Of a stretch of 64,000 nt of DNA, positions 8,291 through 17,028 are shown one piece after another. Each line of letters starts with the position of its first letter. Position 1 is the stretch's first letter. The position numbers and the translations under genes were made by a program. Below the pieces are notes generated by a model. It saw nothing but the letters and a program-made list of their open reading frames with translations, made no database searches and was not told the origin of the DNA. The stretch is from Flavobacterium notoginsengisoli (GTDB taxonomy: Bacteria; Bacteroidota; Bacteroidia; Flavobacteriales; Flavobacteriaceae): positions 496,001 through 560,000 of the forward strand of contig NZ_JACHLB010000001.1 in the NCBI RefSeq assembly GCF_014207905.1, given 5' to 3'.

Positions 8291-9259
8291 TTATCGTTTA
8301 TCGATTTTGACTGTTTTGATAATCGCTTCTAATTCTAACATTAAGTCACGTTCTTGATGCGAAGGAGAATAGCAAAATCCTTCTATAACTAAAACTCGGT
8401 TGAAGGTTTCGTCTAAGATTGCATAATTGATGAAAGGTCCGGTCATGAAATCGTTTTTTAATTCCCACGTTCCTTTTGTTTCATAAGCTTCTTTACCATC
8501 TACTTTTACTTTTGAAAAGTAAGGCGCGTAAGCTTCACTGGTAATCATTTGCGTATTTTGTTCTCGTCCTTGAATATATTTTCCAACCGAATCACGCATT
8601 TTTACAATGGCATTAACGACATCTTTTTTCTTTTTAAAATTGTTCAGCGGAATCTGATAGAGCAATAGACTAGTGTTTCCACTAATGATTTCTTTTTTCA
8701 GCCAAATAAATTTTTTCTTATGTAGCATATATTCAAAACCCGTTGGAATCTGAATATCAATGTGAAATTTGTTCTTTATAATGGCTTTATTCAGTAATGA
8801 AGAGCTATTGTCTTCTTGGATTTTTTGGATTTCTGCATCGTGAATTTCTTTTATAATTTGAGCAGAATTTAATTCGATACTACAGATAATATCATCGACA
8901 GATTTTCCGTAAATGCGAAAAGTATTGTGAGGTAATGCTTTGTTGTGAATGATTTCGAATTTATCGACTGGCGCTTTTTTTACCACAATAATGCTTCGGC
9001 TGTCGGTAACAAAGCCTTCCAATAATCTTGCAGGATATTGATTGATGGTAAAAAGAGGTTCTTCTTGCGTAAGTCCAAGAACTGGCGAAGCAAATTTATT
9101 TCGAATACTATCTCCCACTTCTCCATACCACAACTGATCATCGATTATGACCGAAATGGTATTTGTTTTTCCTGAAACTGTTTCATTTTGTTTTTCACTT
9201 TTGAAACATGAAGTCAGAAAAAATGGAAGTAATAGCAATAAAAAATGGGTTTTATTCAT
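8291..9259 (-). CDS. DUF4837 family lipoprotein
   Basis: 322 aa. A short signal peptide ends with the lipobox LTSC (Cys about 18). The remainder fits DUF4837, a Bacteroidota family of envelope lipoproteins without known function: start ISVIIDDQLWYGEVGDSIRNKFASPVLGL, centre FHIDIQIPTGFEYMLHKKKFIWLKKE, end YAILDETFNRVLVIEGFCYSPSHQERD. It is 47 bases downstream of the lytic transglycosylase gene in the same direction, so co-expression is plausible. A CAAATTTA sequence at 9284-9291 could be its own -7 box on the minus strand. Confidence 0.75.
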   Translation of the reverse strand: MNKTHFLLLLLPFFLTSCFKSEKQNETVSGKTNTISVIIDDQLWYGEVGDSIRNKFASPVLGLTQEEPLFTINQYPARLLEGFVTDSRSIIVVKKAPVDKFEIIHNKALPHNTFRIYGKSVDDIICSIELNSAQIIKEIHDAEIQKIQEDNSSSLLNKAIIKNKFHIDIQIPTGFEYMLHKKKFIWLKKEIISGNTSLLLYQIPLNNFKKKKDVVNAIVKMRDSVGKYIQGREQNTQMITSEAYAPYFSKVKVDGKEAYETKGTWELKNDFMTGPFINYAILDETFNRVLVIEGFCYSPSHQERDLMLELEAIIKTVKIDKR

Positions 9260-9306
9260 TTTCTTAATTTATGAAATAAAACCCAAATTTAAATAAGATT
9301 TTGTAT

Positions 9307-11130
9307 TTATCCGTTTATTTTAAGTTTCATTCCCGGTTTAATATCTTCATCTTTAATACCATTCCATTTTTTAATATCTGAAATTGTCACTCCAGGATAT
9401 TTTTTAGAAATGCTGTATAAAGAGTCTCCTTTTTTTACGTAATAATCTTCACTAACGCTTTTAGAAACTGCTTTTTTCTTGAATGAATCAACCGAGTTTG
9501 ATGCAATTGCTGTCGAAGCTGAAGCAGGTTCTTCAATAATTATAGCCGCTTTCGAAATAATAATCGTTTTTCCTAAACCAATATTATTCGAAGTCAAATT
9601 ATTAAGTTCTTTTAACTCCGCAATAGTCGTACCGAATTTCTTTGCAATGCTACCTAAATTGTCTCCTGCTACCACAACATAGTCCATATCAACAGCTCCT
9701 CCCTTTGATTTTTCGTCAGCAGATGCGATAGCTTCTTCTCTTTTATCAATAATTGGAGCAGATTTAACAGGTGTTTCTTCCTCAGTTTTAATTTTCAAAT
9801 TCCTTCCGATTGCAACCGAATTGGTTTTCAAATTATTCCACTTCTTAAGTTCTGCTGTTGTACAATTATATTTAGAAGCAATTGCTCCTAAATTATCTCC
9901 TTTTCGAACTTTATAAAATTCGAAATCGCTGTTATTATTTTCAATTGTAGTTGGTTTTACCGAAGCTGGTTTTGCTTTTGGAGCATATTTTACAGCTAAT
10001 CTTGATGAAGTAGATTTCATTTCAGAATCATACTTTACGTAAGCATAAATCTGAGGTTCGTTAGATACAAATGTTGCTATCTTATCTTTTGGAAGACGAA
10101 TGAAATGCTGTTCTCCTTGGTAAAAAGGAACAACTCCCATTTTATAAGAAGGATTTAAAAGCTGAATCTGCGATTGCGGCATGTCTAATAAATCGGCAAT
10201 CTGTTTGAAAGACATTTGATTTTTGATTGCTACAGTATCCGTTTCGAAGTTTTTAACCACAGCTCTTTCCGGATTAATTCCGTGTTCTTTGTGATATTCA
10301 AAAAGGTACATTGTTGCTAAGAAAGCTGGAACGTAACCTTGAGTTTCTTTTGGAAGATAATTGCGAATATCCCAGTATTTTGTTTTTCCGCCAGAGCGAC
10401 GAATTGCTTTAGTAACATTTCCTGGTCCTGAATTGTAAGAAGCTAAAACCAGTTCCCAGTCGCCAAAAATATTGAACATTTTGGTCATGTATTCAGAGCA
10501 TGCGGCTGTAGCTTTAAGAGGATCGCTTCTTTCGTCGATATAAGAATCTATTTTTAAAGCGTATTGTTTTCCGGTTCCGTACATAAACTGCCAAAGTCCC
10601 GTAGCGCCCATTCTAGAAACTGCTTTAGGATTTAAAGCAGATTCTACAACAGCTAAATATTTTATTTCCAAAGGAACATTTTGTTTGGCAAAAGCTTCCT
10701 CAAAGATTGGGAAATAATATTCTGATAAAGCCATTAATCGAGAAAACGATTTTTTACGGTTCTTAAGAAATGACTTTATTATATTTTCTAAACCTTGATT
10801 GTATTCAATTTCAAAAGGTGATTTCTCATTCATCGCTGCCAAACGCTGTTTTAGCAATTCTGTTGGCAATTCTTCATCAACCGTAACATCTTTGTTGATG
10901 GTTTGAATGTCTTTGGTCAGGTCTTCATATATATCTAGACTTACTAATTCGTTCATCCATAAACTATCTACTTTTGAAGCTAGTTCATTTTTTTTGAATG
11001 TGCTTTTTATAGAGTCTAAATATGTTACCTTAACTTCGGGCTTACTTTCTAAAGTTGATGCTGTTTCTTGTGAAAAGGCAGCCATCGTAAAGAAAGCAGA
11101 AACCACTATTGATATTTTCCTTACAATCAT
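9307..11130 (-). CDS. membrane-bound lytic murein transglycosylase D-like, three LysM domains
   Basis: 607 aa. A signal peptide (1-20) precedes a helical region to about 140 and the SLT catalytic domain (about 150-300). The catalytic Glu is E163 in VVESALNPKAVSRMGATGLWQFM, and the GDWELVLASYNSGPGNV motif is intact. Three LysM modules lie at about 405-450, 485-530 and 562-607 (VRKGDNLGAIASKY, VVAGDNLGSIAKKF, VKKGDSLYSISKKY). The enzyme cleaves peptidoglycan glycan strands to 1,6-anhydro products in the periplasm. It lies 110 bases downstream of pgk on the same strand. A TATTTTTG box (minus strand, 11185-11192) may be its own promoter. Confidence 0.92.
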   Translation of the reverse strand: MIVRKISIVVSAFFTMAAFSQETASTLESKPEVKVTYLDSIKSTFKKNELASKVDSLWMNELVSLDIYEDLTKDIQTINKDVTVDEELPTELLKQRLAAMNEKSPFEIEYNQGLENIIKSFLKNRKKSFSRLMALSEYYFPIFEEAFAKQNVPLEIKYLAVVESALNPKAVSRMGATGLWQFMYGTGKQYALKIDSYIDERSDPLKATAACSEYMTKMFNIFGDWELVLASYNSGPGNVTKAIRRSGGKTKYWDIRNYLPKETQGYVPAFLATMYLFEYHKEHGINPERAVVKNFETDTVAIKNQMSFKQIADLLDMPQSQIQLLNPSYKMGVVPFYQGEQHFIRLPKDKIATFVSNEPQIYAYVKYDSEMKSTSSRLAVKYAPKAKPASVKPTTIENNNSDFEFYKVRKGDNLGAIASKYNCTTAELKKWNNLKTNSVAIGRNLKIKTEEETPVKSAPIIDKREEAIASADEKSKGGAVDMDYVVVAGDNLGSIAKKFGTTIAELKELNNLTSNNIGLGKTIIISKAAIIIEEPASASTAIASNSVDSFKKKAVSKSVSEDYYVKKGDSLYSISKKYPGVTISDIKKWNGIKDEDIKPGMKLKING

Positions 11131-11240
11131 ATAACATTATTTTAAAATTCTGTAATTCAAATAATTACGAGAAGCGTACTTTTGCAAAAATAAGTTCTTT
11201 ATTAAAGAAAACTAATTAAAAAAATGTTAATTGTGATATT

Positions 11241-12428
11241 TTAGTCTAAAATCGCCGCGATTCCAGGTAAAATTCTTCCTTCTAACATTTCTAACATTGC
11301 TCCTCCACCAGTAGAAACATAGCTCATTTTATCTTCAAATCCGAATTGTTTTACTGCCGCAACAGAATCTCCACCTCCAACTAATGAAAATGCTCCGTTT
11401 GCTGTAGCTTCAGCGATATAATCTCCTAATGCAATAGTTCCTTTAGAGAAAGTTTCCATTTCAAAAACTCCTAATGGGCCATTCCAAAGAATTGTTTTTG
11501 ACTCTAAAATTACTTTTTTGAAGTTCTCTAAAGATTTTGGACCAGCATCAAGACCTTGCCATCCGTCAGGAATTGCCGTTACATCTACAACTTGTGTGTT
11601 TGCTGAATTTGAAAAATCATCTGCAGCCACAACATCAACTGGAATGTGAACTTGAACTCCTTTTTCTTTTGCTAATCTTAAAATTTCAAGAGCTAAATCT
11701 AATTTATCATCTTCGCAGATAGACTCACCGATTTTTCCGCCTTGCGCTTTAATGAAAGTAAATGTCATACCTCCACCAATAATCATGTGATCAACTTTAT
11801 CTAAGATATTTTCGATAACTGTGATTTTAGAAGAAACTTTAGATCCTCCAAGAACAGCAGTAACAGGTTTTTCACTGTTTTTTAGCACTTTATTTAAACT
11901 GTCAATTTCTTTTGCTAATAATGTTCCGAAAGTTTTATCGTTCGGGAAAAATTGTGCAATAATTGTTGTAGATGCGTGCGCTCTGTGAGCTGTACCAAAT
12001 GCATCGTTTACGTAAATATCTCCAAGAGAAGCTAATTCTTTAGCGAAAGCAACATCTCCAGCTTCTTCTTCTGCGTGGAAACGTAAATTTTCTAATAATA
12101 AAACTTCACCTGGTTTTAAATCTTTTGCTGCTGCTTGAGCCGCTTCTCCAACACAGTTTTCAGCAAATTTTACTTGAACTCCTAAAATTTCAGAAGCTGT
12201 GCTTAAGATATGTTTTAAAGAATATTTTTCTTCAGCTCCTTTTGGTCTTCCTAAATGCGACATTAAAATCACACTTCCGCCTTGTGCTAAAATAGCATCA
12301 ATTGTAGGTTTAGCAGCCTCAATACGTGTTGTATCAGTTACATTAAAGTTCTCATCCAAAGGCACGTTAAAGTCTACACGGATAATTGCTTTTTTATTTT
12401 TAAAATCGAAATCGTTTAAAGTTTTCAT
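11241..12428 (-). CDS. pgk: phosphoglycerate kinase
   Basis: 395 aa from the ATG at 12426-12428 ([26 protein letters not shown]), the standard PGK N-terminus. A start 12 codons further up is possible but would overlap the -7 box at 12462-12469. Family motifs include [12 protein letters not shown], the 3-phosphoglycerate-binding Arg residues, GGSKVSSKI and the nucleotide-binding end [15 protein letters not shown]...[13 protein letters not shown]. It transfers phosphate from 1,3-bisphosphoglycerate to ADP in glycolysis. Monocistronic or read on into the transglycosylase gene. Confidence 0.97.
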   Translation of the reverse strand: MKTLNDFDFKNKKAIIRVDFNVPLDENFNVTDTTRIEAAKPTIDAILAQGGSVILMSHLGRPKGAEEKYSLKHILSTASEILGVQVKFAENCVGEAAQAAAKDLKPGEVLLLENLRFHAEEEAGDVAFAKELASLGDIYVNDAFGTAHRAHASTTIIAQFFPNDKTFGTLLAKEIDSLNKVLKNSEKPVTAVLGGSKVSSKITVIENILDKVDHMIIGGGMTFTFIKAQGGKIGESICEDDKLDLALEILRLAKEKGVQVHIPVDVVAADDFSNSANTQVVDVTAIPDGWQGLDAGPKSLENFKKVILESKTILWNGPLGVFEMETFSKGTIALGDYIAEATANGAFSLVGGGDSVAAVKQFGFEDKMSYVSTGGGAMLEMLEGRILPGIAAILD

Positions 12429-12461
12429 CTTGATATTTTTTAGTTTTTTTAGAAAGAAAAA

Positions 12462-12469
12462 CAAATATA
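12462..12469 (-). promoter_or_regulatory. putative -7 box of pgk
   Basis: CAAATATA on the plus strand reads TATATTTG on the minus strand and fits TAnnTTTG. It places transcription start near 12457, giving a leader of about 30 bases to the chosen pgk ATG. It helps reject the longer ORF start. Confidence 0.45.
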
Positions 12470-12607
12470 GGACTTTTAGACTTCTAATAAATTCGAATAA
12501 ACTAAAAAAGAAGCCAGAAAAAGAACGAAAACGTTATAATATTACAAAAAAAATGATTTATTTGAGATTAAAAACAATTTTAGGCAGTAAATCATTACCG
12601 CTAGAAA

Positions 12608-12645
12608 TAAAAAAACCTTTCCTGTCAACAGAAAAACAGGAAAGG
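12608..12645 (-). terminator. intrinsic terminator of the dioxygenase-pirin set
   Basis: CCTTTCCTGT (12616-12625) pairs with ACAGGAAAGG (12636-12645); on the minus strand the stem is followed by seven T. It lies 43 bases after the stop of the unknown gene at 12689. Confidence 0.8.
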
Positions 12646-12688
12646 CAAAAAATGAAATAGATTTATTTTTTGTTTTTGGAGGATAAAT

Positions 12689-13195
12689 CTAGTCTTCTGT
12701 CTGAATATAACAGATAGACAAATTGTTCTGAACTGGAAACATGATGGTCTCGTATTCTTTTTTGTTTTCAATGTTTTTTGACACGAGATAATTCCCTTCG
12801 ATGATTCCGAAATAATTCAATAAAGGCGTATAAAAAGTAATTCCAATTTTATGTTTTGAAGAATCTGTAATATCTGTATTGATAATGTCTAACTGATAAT
12901 TGATAAATGGAAAATAATTGTTTCCTAAAACGTCTGCAACTCGATGAAAATTTCCTTTTAACTGCTCTACATAACCGTTTGCGGCAATTCCGGTTAAGAA
13001 ATGCAACTGAGTTGCTTTTTCGTTTTCACTCAATAACTCTCTAAAAGTATTCTTCGGATTTGTCGCCGAATTGAACTGTTGGCTTTGCATTTGATATTCT
13101 TTGAAAGTATCTTCAAAAACATATTTATCCCACAGAAACGTAGACGAATTATCGATTACAATACGATACGCCAACTTTATTTTAGTGATTTTCAT
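12689..13195 (-). CDS. hypothetical protein linked to pirin gene
   Basis: 168 aa, not recognised. No signal peptide or membrane segment is seen. The N-terminus MKITKIKLAYRIVIDNSSTFLWDKYVFED is followed by a helical, charged middle and a C-terminal half with alternating strands (INYQLDIINTDITD, KIGITFYTPLLNYFGIIEGNYLV, FPVQNNLSICYI). Its start overlaps the pirin stop by four bases, so the two are translationally coupled, and a strong terminator follows. A role with the pirin-like protein is inferred from position only. Confidence 0.75.
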   Translation of the reverse strand: MKITKIKLAYRIVIDNSSTFLWDKYVFEDTFKEYQMQSQQFNSATNPKNTFRELLSENEKATQLHFLTGIAANGYVEQLKGNFHRVADVLGNNYFPFINYQLDIINTDITDSSKHKIGITFYTPLLNYFGIIEGNYLVSKNIENKKEYETIMFPVQNNLSICYIQTED

Positions 13196-13896
13196 GAATT
13201 AAGTGTTTTAATCGGAACTTCGATTACCATTAGAATTGCATTTTCTGAAAGCGCTTCCCATTCAATTTTTTTTGTTTCTTTTAAAGCCAATCCGTCTTTA
13301 GCTTCCATCAATCGATCTTCGACTTCAAAAGCACCGTTTAGAACAAATACGAAAACACCATTTTTAGCATTTCTTAAAGTAAATGATCCGTGTTTTCTTC
13401 CATCAAAAAGTCCAATAAATCCGAGCGCTCTTTCAACTTCAAATAAAGAATGAAGTTTATTATGAGCATTAAAATCGAATTTATACTGCTGAAAATAGTT
13501 TTTAAAATATTGTCTTCCCATTTCAAATTCAATTTCCAAATAACTCACATTTTCATTTTCGTACGGATTAAAGGTTTCCACCGTCAATTCATCATCAGCC
13601 GCAAGAACTCGAATTTGATCTACACGCAGAAACTCTTCATTACCAATACTATCTTTATAATCAATTCCGCCAAACAAAGGTAGAATGATAACATTTGTCC
13701 TTGATTTTATGACTCTAGAAATACGTTCTTGCGGAGCTAATATTACTTCGTTCAAAATCTTTAATGAGCCAAATGCATTTCTGGACAAATCTTGATATTG
13801 TTCAAAATTAAAAGTCGCAAAACGATTGTGTCTTTCCGAATTGAAAAAACCTCTTGAATCTGACTTATAAATTTGGGCTGGAATCTGCGCTATCAT
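13192..13896 (-). CDS. pirin family protein (cupin, quercetinase-like)
   Basis: 234 aa. The N-terminal RGFFNSERHNRFATFNFEQYQD and the two-cupin layout fit pirin-like proteins of the YhaK/YhhW type. Some of these are metal-dependent quercetin 2,3-dioxygenases; others are regulators or redox sensors. The canonical HPHR-type metal motif is not evident: the sequence has FNPYENENVSYLEIEF in that region, so catalysis is uncertain. The gene is 21 bases downstream of an intradiol dioxygenase gene and overlaps the next gene by four bases, forming a three-gene unit ended at 12608-12645. Confidence 0.7.
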   Translation of the reverse strand: MIAQIPAQIYKSDSRGFFNSERHNRFATFNFEQYQDLSRNAFGSLKILNEVILAPQERISRVIKSRTNVIILPLFGGIDYKDSIGNEEFLRVDQIRVLAADDELTVETFNPYENENVSYLEIEFEMGRQYFKNYFQQYKFDFNAHNKLHSLFEVERALGFIGLFDGRKHGSFTLRNAKNGVFVFVLNGAFEVEDRLMEAKDGLALKETKKIEWEALSENAILMVIEVPIKTLNS

Positions 13897-13917
13897 GGTA
13901 AACTAATTTTAAGACAA

Positions 13918-14688
13918 TTAACTTGCTACGTTAATGGTATGCGTTAAAGTGTAACCTTCACTTACACTTCCTGTTACTGCTCCTAACTCATTTGCCACTG
14001 AATCTGAAAACACATTATCTGAAGCATTATAAGTATAACCAGACATTCCTTTTGTATAGCCGTTTGCTGTTGATGCATTTACGGTCGCAACTGCGCTGCC
14101 TGTTCCTTCTGGAAAAGCAATTTGTGTTACCAAGAGAGAAGTTCCGCTAGAATTGTATATGTGAACATGAATGTGAGTGGCACGTCCAGAATACCATCCT
14201 GGAAAGATAGACGTGAAAGTAACCAATCCGTTTTCGTCTGTAGTTTGTCTTCCTCTTAAAAAGTGATAAGATGTATAATTTACAGATTGCATCGAAGTTC
14301 CACCGTATTCTGAATAATAACCGTCTTTGTCGCAATGCCAGATATCAACAATTGCATCTTTTAATGCTGCGCAACTTGCTTTGGTATTTTTAATTGTAAT
14401 TTTAATAGTAAAAGCTACACCCGTTCTATCCATCACAATATTAGATTTTACTAAAGATGATGGCGTGATAGTTGGAAACGGTCCCGCTGTTTCGGATGGT
14501 GTAACAGAACAGCTTGAAGATGATCCTGAAGATGATCCAGAACTTGAGCCTGAGCTTGAACTAGAATCTGTACCTGTTGAAGAATCTGATGTAACATCGT
14601 CATCTTTACTGCATGAGTTTATGATTGGAATTGCTAAAGTACCAATACCTACTAAACCCAAACCTCTTAAAAACTCTTTTCTTTCCAT
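13918..14688 (-). CDS. exported intradiol ring-cleavage dioxygenase-like lipoprotein
   Basis: 256 aa. The lipobox IINSC puts the lipidated Cys at 26 after a signal that resembles a Tat leader only weakly (MERKEFLRGLGLVG). A Ser/Gly linker (36-60) precedes the dioxygenase fold: ETAGPFP (67-72), DIWHCDKDGYYSEYGG, and the iron-ligand stretch FPGWYSGRATHIHVHIY with Y166, H172 and H174. With a Tyr at 124/125 these give the two-Tyr, two-His non-heme Fe(III) site. Secreted members act on catechol-like or aromatic compounds; the substrate here is unknown. First gene of a unit with pirin and an unknown protein. Confidence 0.85.
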   Translation of the reverse strand: MERKEFLRGLGLVGIGTLAIPIINSCSKDDDVTSDSSTGTDSSSSSGSSSGSSSGSSSSCSVTPSETAGPFPTITPSSLVKSNIVMDRTGVAFTIKITIKNTKASCAALKDAIVDIWHCDKDGYYSEYGGTSMQSVNYTSYHFLRGRQTTDENGLVTFTSIFPGWYSGRATHIHVHIYNSSGTSLLVTQIAFPEGTGSAVATVNASTANGYTKGMSGYTYNASDNVFSDSVANELGAVTGSVSEGYTLTHTINVAS

Positions 14689-14885
14689 TTTTTTGCTTTT
14701 TTAAATGTTATTCAATTAAATGATTAACAGTTATTTTGAAGTAAAATTATCGGAAATTGAGCCGATGTAAAAAGTTTGAGGTAAACGAGATTATTTATGC
14801 GGTAAACTGGTGAAATATATTTTTTTGTAATAAAATTCAGTTGAAAAATATTCCATTTTAATTAAATGTATAGGAAAAGAAATCC

Positions 14886-15046
14886 GCTTCGGAGAAGCGA
14901 AATATTTATAGCAATCGTATTATCATAGCTGATAAAGCTCCAGCGGAGCGATATATTTTTACAATGCCTTTGTGGATGTCGCTCCGCTGGAGCTCTTTTA
15001 CATTGACGCAATTGTAATTTCTATAAATATTTTGCTTCTCCGAAGC
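14886..15046. repeat. nested palindromic element, copy 1
   Basis: Outer arms 14886-14911 and 15021-15046 match in 25 of 26 positions as an inverted repeat. Inner arms 14936-14954 and 14976-14994 match in 18 of 19. Each arm contains its own mini hairpin: GCTTCGGAGAAGC outside, GCTCCAGCGGAGC inside. A second copy is at 52056-52212. It fills the 418-base gap between the dioxygenase and the response regulator; otherwise that gap shows only AT-rich DNA. The layout resembles a REP- or MITE-like mobile palindrome. Confidence 0.85.
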
Positions 15047-15106
15047 TTTATAAACTGAGATAAAAAAACAAATATGATTGTCTAAAACTAGACTGTTTAT
15101 ATTATA

Positions 15107-15796
15107 TCACTTTCCGTCCAAAAGGGCGAAGAAAGCTTCCTCATAACTGGCACTTATTGGAATTTCTGTCTGATCTATAAAAATGATTTTGTTTCTAATT
15201 TTTGAAACTTTCGAAACAGGAATTATAAACGAACGATGAACACGTACAAATTCTGTTTCGGGCAGTTTTTGAAGAATTGCCTTTAACGTCATACGTGCTA
15301 CAACTGTTTTTTGGTTTTGAATATGAATTTTTAGATAATCGTCTAATCCTTCTATAAACAGAATATCAGAAAATAGGATTTTAATGAGACTATAATCCGC
15401 ACGGATAAAAAGATATTGCTGTTCTATATTTTGATTTTGCAATTTCCATTGTGAATAGGCTTTTTCTGTGGCTTGCTGAAATCTGGAAAGTGAAATGGGC
15501 TTGAGCAGATAATCTGTTGCGCTCAACGTAAAACCTTCTACAGCAAATTCAGAATATGCTGTGGTAAAAATAACCATGGTTTTATGAGGCAGTTTTTTAT
15601 AAAAATCTAATCCAGAAATAGACGGCATATTGATATCTAGAAACAATAAGTCTACAGGATATTTTTTTAAATATTTGAATGCTTCATCAGACTTTGTGAA
15701 CGTTTTTTCCAAATCTATGTATTCAATCGTATCACATAAACTTTGGAGGATTTCTAGCGCCAATGGCTCGTCATCTAATGCTATCGCTTTTATCAT
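15107..15796 (-). CDS. LytTR-type response regulator
   Basis: 229 aa. An N-terminal receiver domain (1-120) has acidic pocket D8/D9, phosphoacceptor D54 in LFLDINMP, T79 and K99. The LytTR DNA-binding domain (about 130-229) includes IEGLDDYLKIHIQNQKTVVARMTLKAILQKLP and FVRVHRSFIIPVSKV. It overlaps the sensor kinase stop by four bases (ATGA), so the pair is translationally coupled. Regulators of this type usually bind direct repeats upstream of envelope or export genes; the target here is unknown. Confidence 0.93.
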   Translation of the reverse strand: MIKAIALDDEPLALEILQSLCDTIEYIDLEKTFTKSDEAFKYLKKYPVDLLFLDINMPSISGLDFYKKLPHKTMVIFTTAYSEFAVEGFTLSATDYLLKPISLSRFQQATEKAYSQWKLQNQNIEQQYLFIRADYSLIKILFSDILFIEGLDDYLKIHIQNQKTVVARMTLKAILQKLPETEFVRVHRSFIIPVSKVSKIRNKIIFIDQTEIPISASYEEAFFALLDGK

Positions 15797-16884
15797 TGTA
15801 TTTTAATACTCAAATTGACAATATATTTTTCTGCAGCATCTTCAATCATTAAAGCGTGTTTATTCGGATAAACGAGCTTTAATCTTTCTATTGTATTCTG
15901 AAGTCCAATTCCAGAATCTGATTGAACTGAAAATGTTTTTCTATTAGAAACGTATAAAGTTAGTATTTCTTCTTCAATATCAATTTTAATATAAATTTCG
16001 GAAGTCTGATCAGGATTTACTCCGTATTTAAATGCGTTTTCAATAAACGAAATCAGAATGAGAGGGGTTATAACTTTGCCAAAAGTATTACCAACTACAG
16101 AATAAATAATGTTTACGGTGTTTCCTAAACGCGTTTTTTGTAGTGAAATGTAATTATTTATATAATTAATTTCTTTGCTTAATTCTATAACTTCATCGTT
16201 GGAATTGGTCATAATATAACGCATTAACTCAGATAACTGAACTACTGCATCTGGAGTTTTATCGTCTTTCTTTAGCGCAAGCGCATAAATGCTATTTAAT
16301 GTATTAAACAAAAAATGCGGATTGATTTGTGCTTTTAGAAAAGCCAATTCTGATTTTACTTTTTCTTTTTCTACACTTTGAAGCCTTCCGGTAATGGCAA
16401 AAAGCAAACTCGATACTACTCCAATTAAGTATACAAGTGTTGTATGTCCGTATTGTGTTGGAGGACCGCCATTGAATTCAAAAGACATCGGATTGCTGCC
16501 GTGTGGCGGAGGTGGAAATCTTGGATCGAATGGTTTTGGATGTACGGGAAACTTTCCTGAATGATATTCAAAATCTAAAAAATTGCGGCTTGGATGATCT
16601 AAAACGGTTGAAATCCAAAGAAAGAATAGAAGAAAAACTATGATTATTAGATAGTATAAAAACTTTTTATCTGAGAAATAAAGCTTCGGAATCAAATAAT
16701 AATAATTGAAATAAAAGAACCCGAGAAGCGTGCAATAAATGAAAAGGTAAATTCGATCGTGTGCGTTCGTATACAAATGCGGTAATGAAAAAACGGTATT
16801 TGTTGACGTAAACGCATACGGCAAAAATAAAAAAGCGAGGCACAAAACTATGTGTTTCGCATAAAGTGAAAATTTTGCTTTCAT
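15793..16884 (-). CDS. LytS-type sensor histidine kinase
   Basis: 363 aa. Four membrane helices are predicted by eye (about 10-28, 46-65, 74-93, 149-165). The His_kinase domain has the phospho-His H190 in AQINPHFLFNTLNSIYAL. The C-terminal ATPase has N-box ISFIENAFKYGV and G-box SGIGLQNTIERL. Between helices 3 and 4 lies a loop of about 50 residues rich in Pro and His (H97, H108, H115, H128, H147; run of four Pro before HGS) on the outer side, an attractive ligand or metal sensor. It is transcribed from a promoter near 16932-16962, immediately upstream of the regulator. Confidence 0.92.
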   Translation of the reverse strand: MKAKFSLYAKHIVLCLAFLFLPYAFTSTNTVFSLPHLYTNAHDRIYLFIYCTLLGFFYFNYYYLIPKLYFSDKKFLYYLIIIVFLLFFLWISTVLDHPSRNFLDFEYHSGKFPVHPKPFDPRFPPPPHGSNPMSFEFNGGPPTQYGHTTLVYLIGVVSSLLFAITGRLQSVEKEKVKSELAFLKAQINPHFLFNTLNSIYALALKKDDKTPDAVVQLSELMRYIMTNSNDEVIELSKEINYINNYISLQKTRLGNTVNIIYSVVGNTFGKVITPLILISFIENAFKYGVNPDQTSEIYIKIDIEEEILTLYVSNRKTFSVQSDSGIGLQNTIERLKLVYPNKHALMIEDAAEKYIVNLSIKIQ

Positions 16885-16931
16885 GAATCAAATTTGATTT
16901 ATATCCTTTTGAAAAACAAAACGATAAAACT

Positions 16932-16962
16932 CAAATTTAATATTATTAGAACTTTATTTCAA
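16932..16962 (-). promoter_or_regulatory. promoter of the LytS/LytTR pair
   Basis: On the minus strand TTG (16960-16962) is followed after 20 bases by TAAATTTG (16932-16939), a fit to the Bacteroidota TTG / TAnnTTTG pattern. The leader would be about 43 bases. Confidence 0.5.
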
Positions 16963-17000
16963 ATTATTGCGGTGAAAACACCTAATGTTGCGGCTCGCTT

Positions 17001-17023
17001 TAAAAATTGTGCTCTTTTGAGCA
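17001..17023 (-). terminator. terminator after sprF
   Basis: Minus strand TGCTC-AAAA-GAGCA stem (17010-17023) followed by CAATTTTT, starting 6 bases past the sprF stop. The stem is short but compact, and lies where the seven-gene gliding operon should end. Confidence 0.45.
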
Positions 17024-17028
17024 TTAAA

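Noticed and set aside
12429..12464. N-terminal extension of pgk
   Set aside because: The extra residues are absent from PGK proteins and overlap the likely -7 box.
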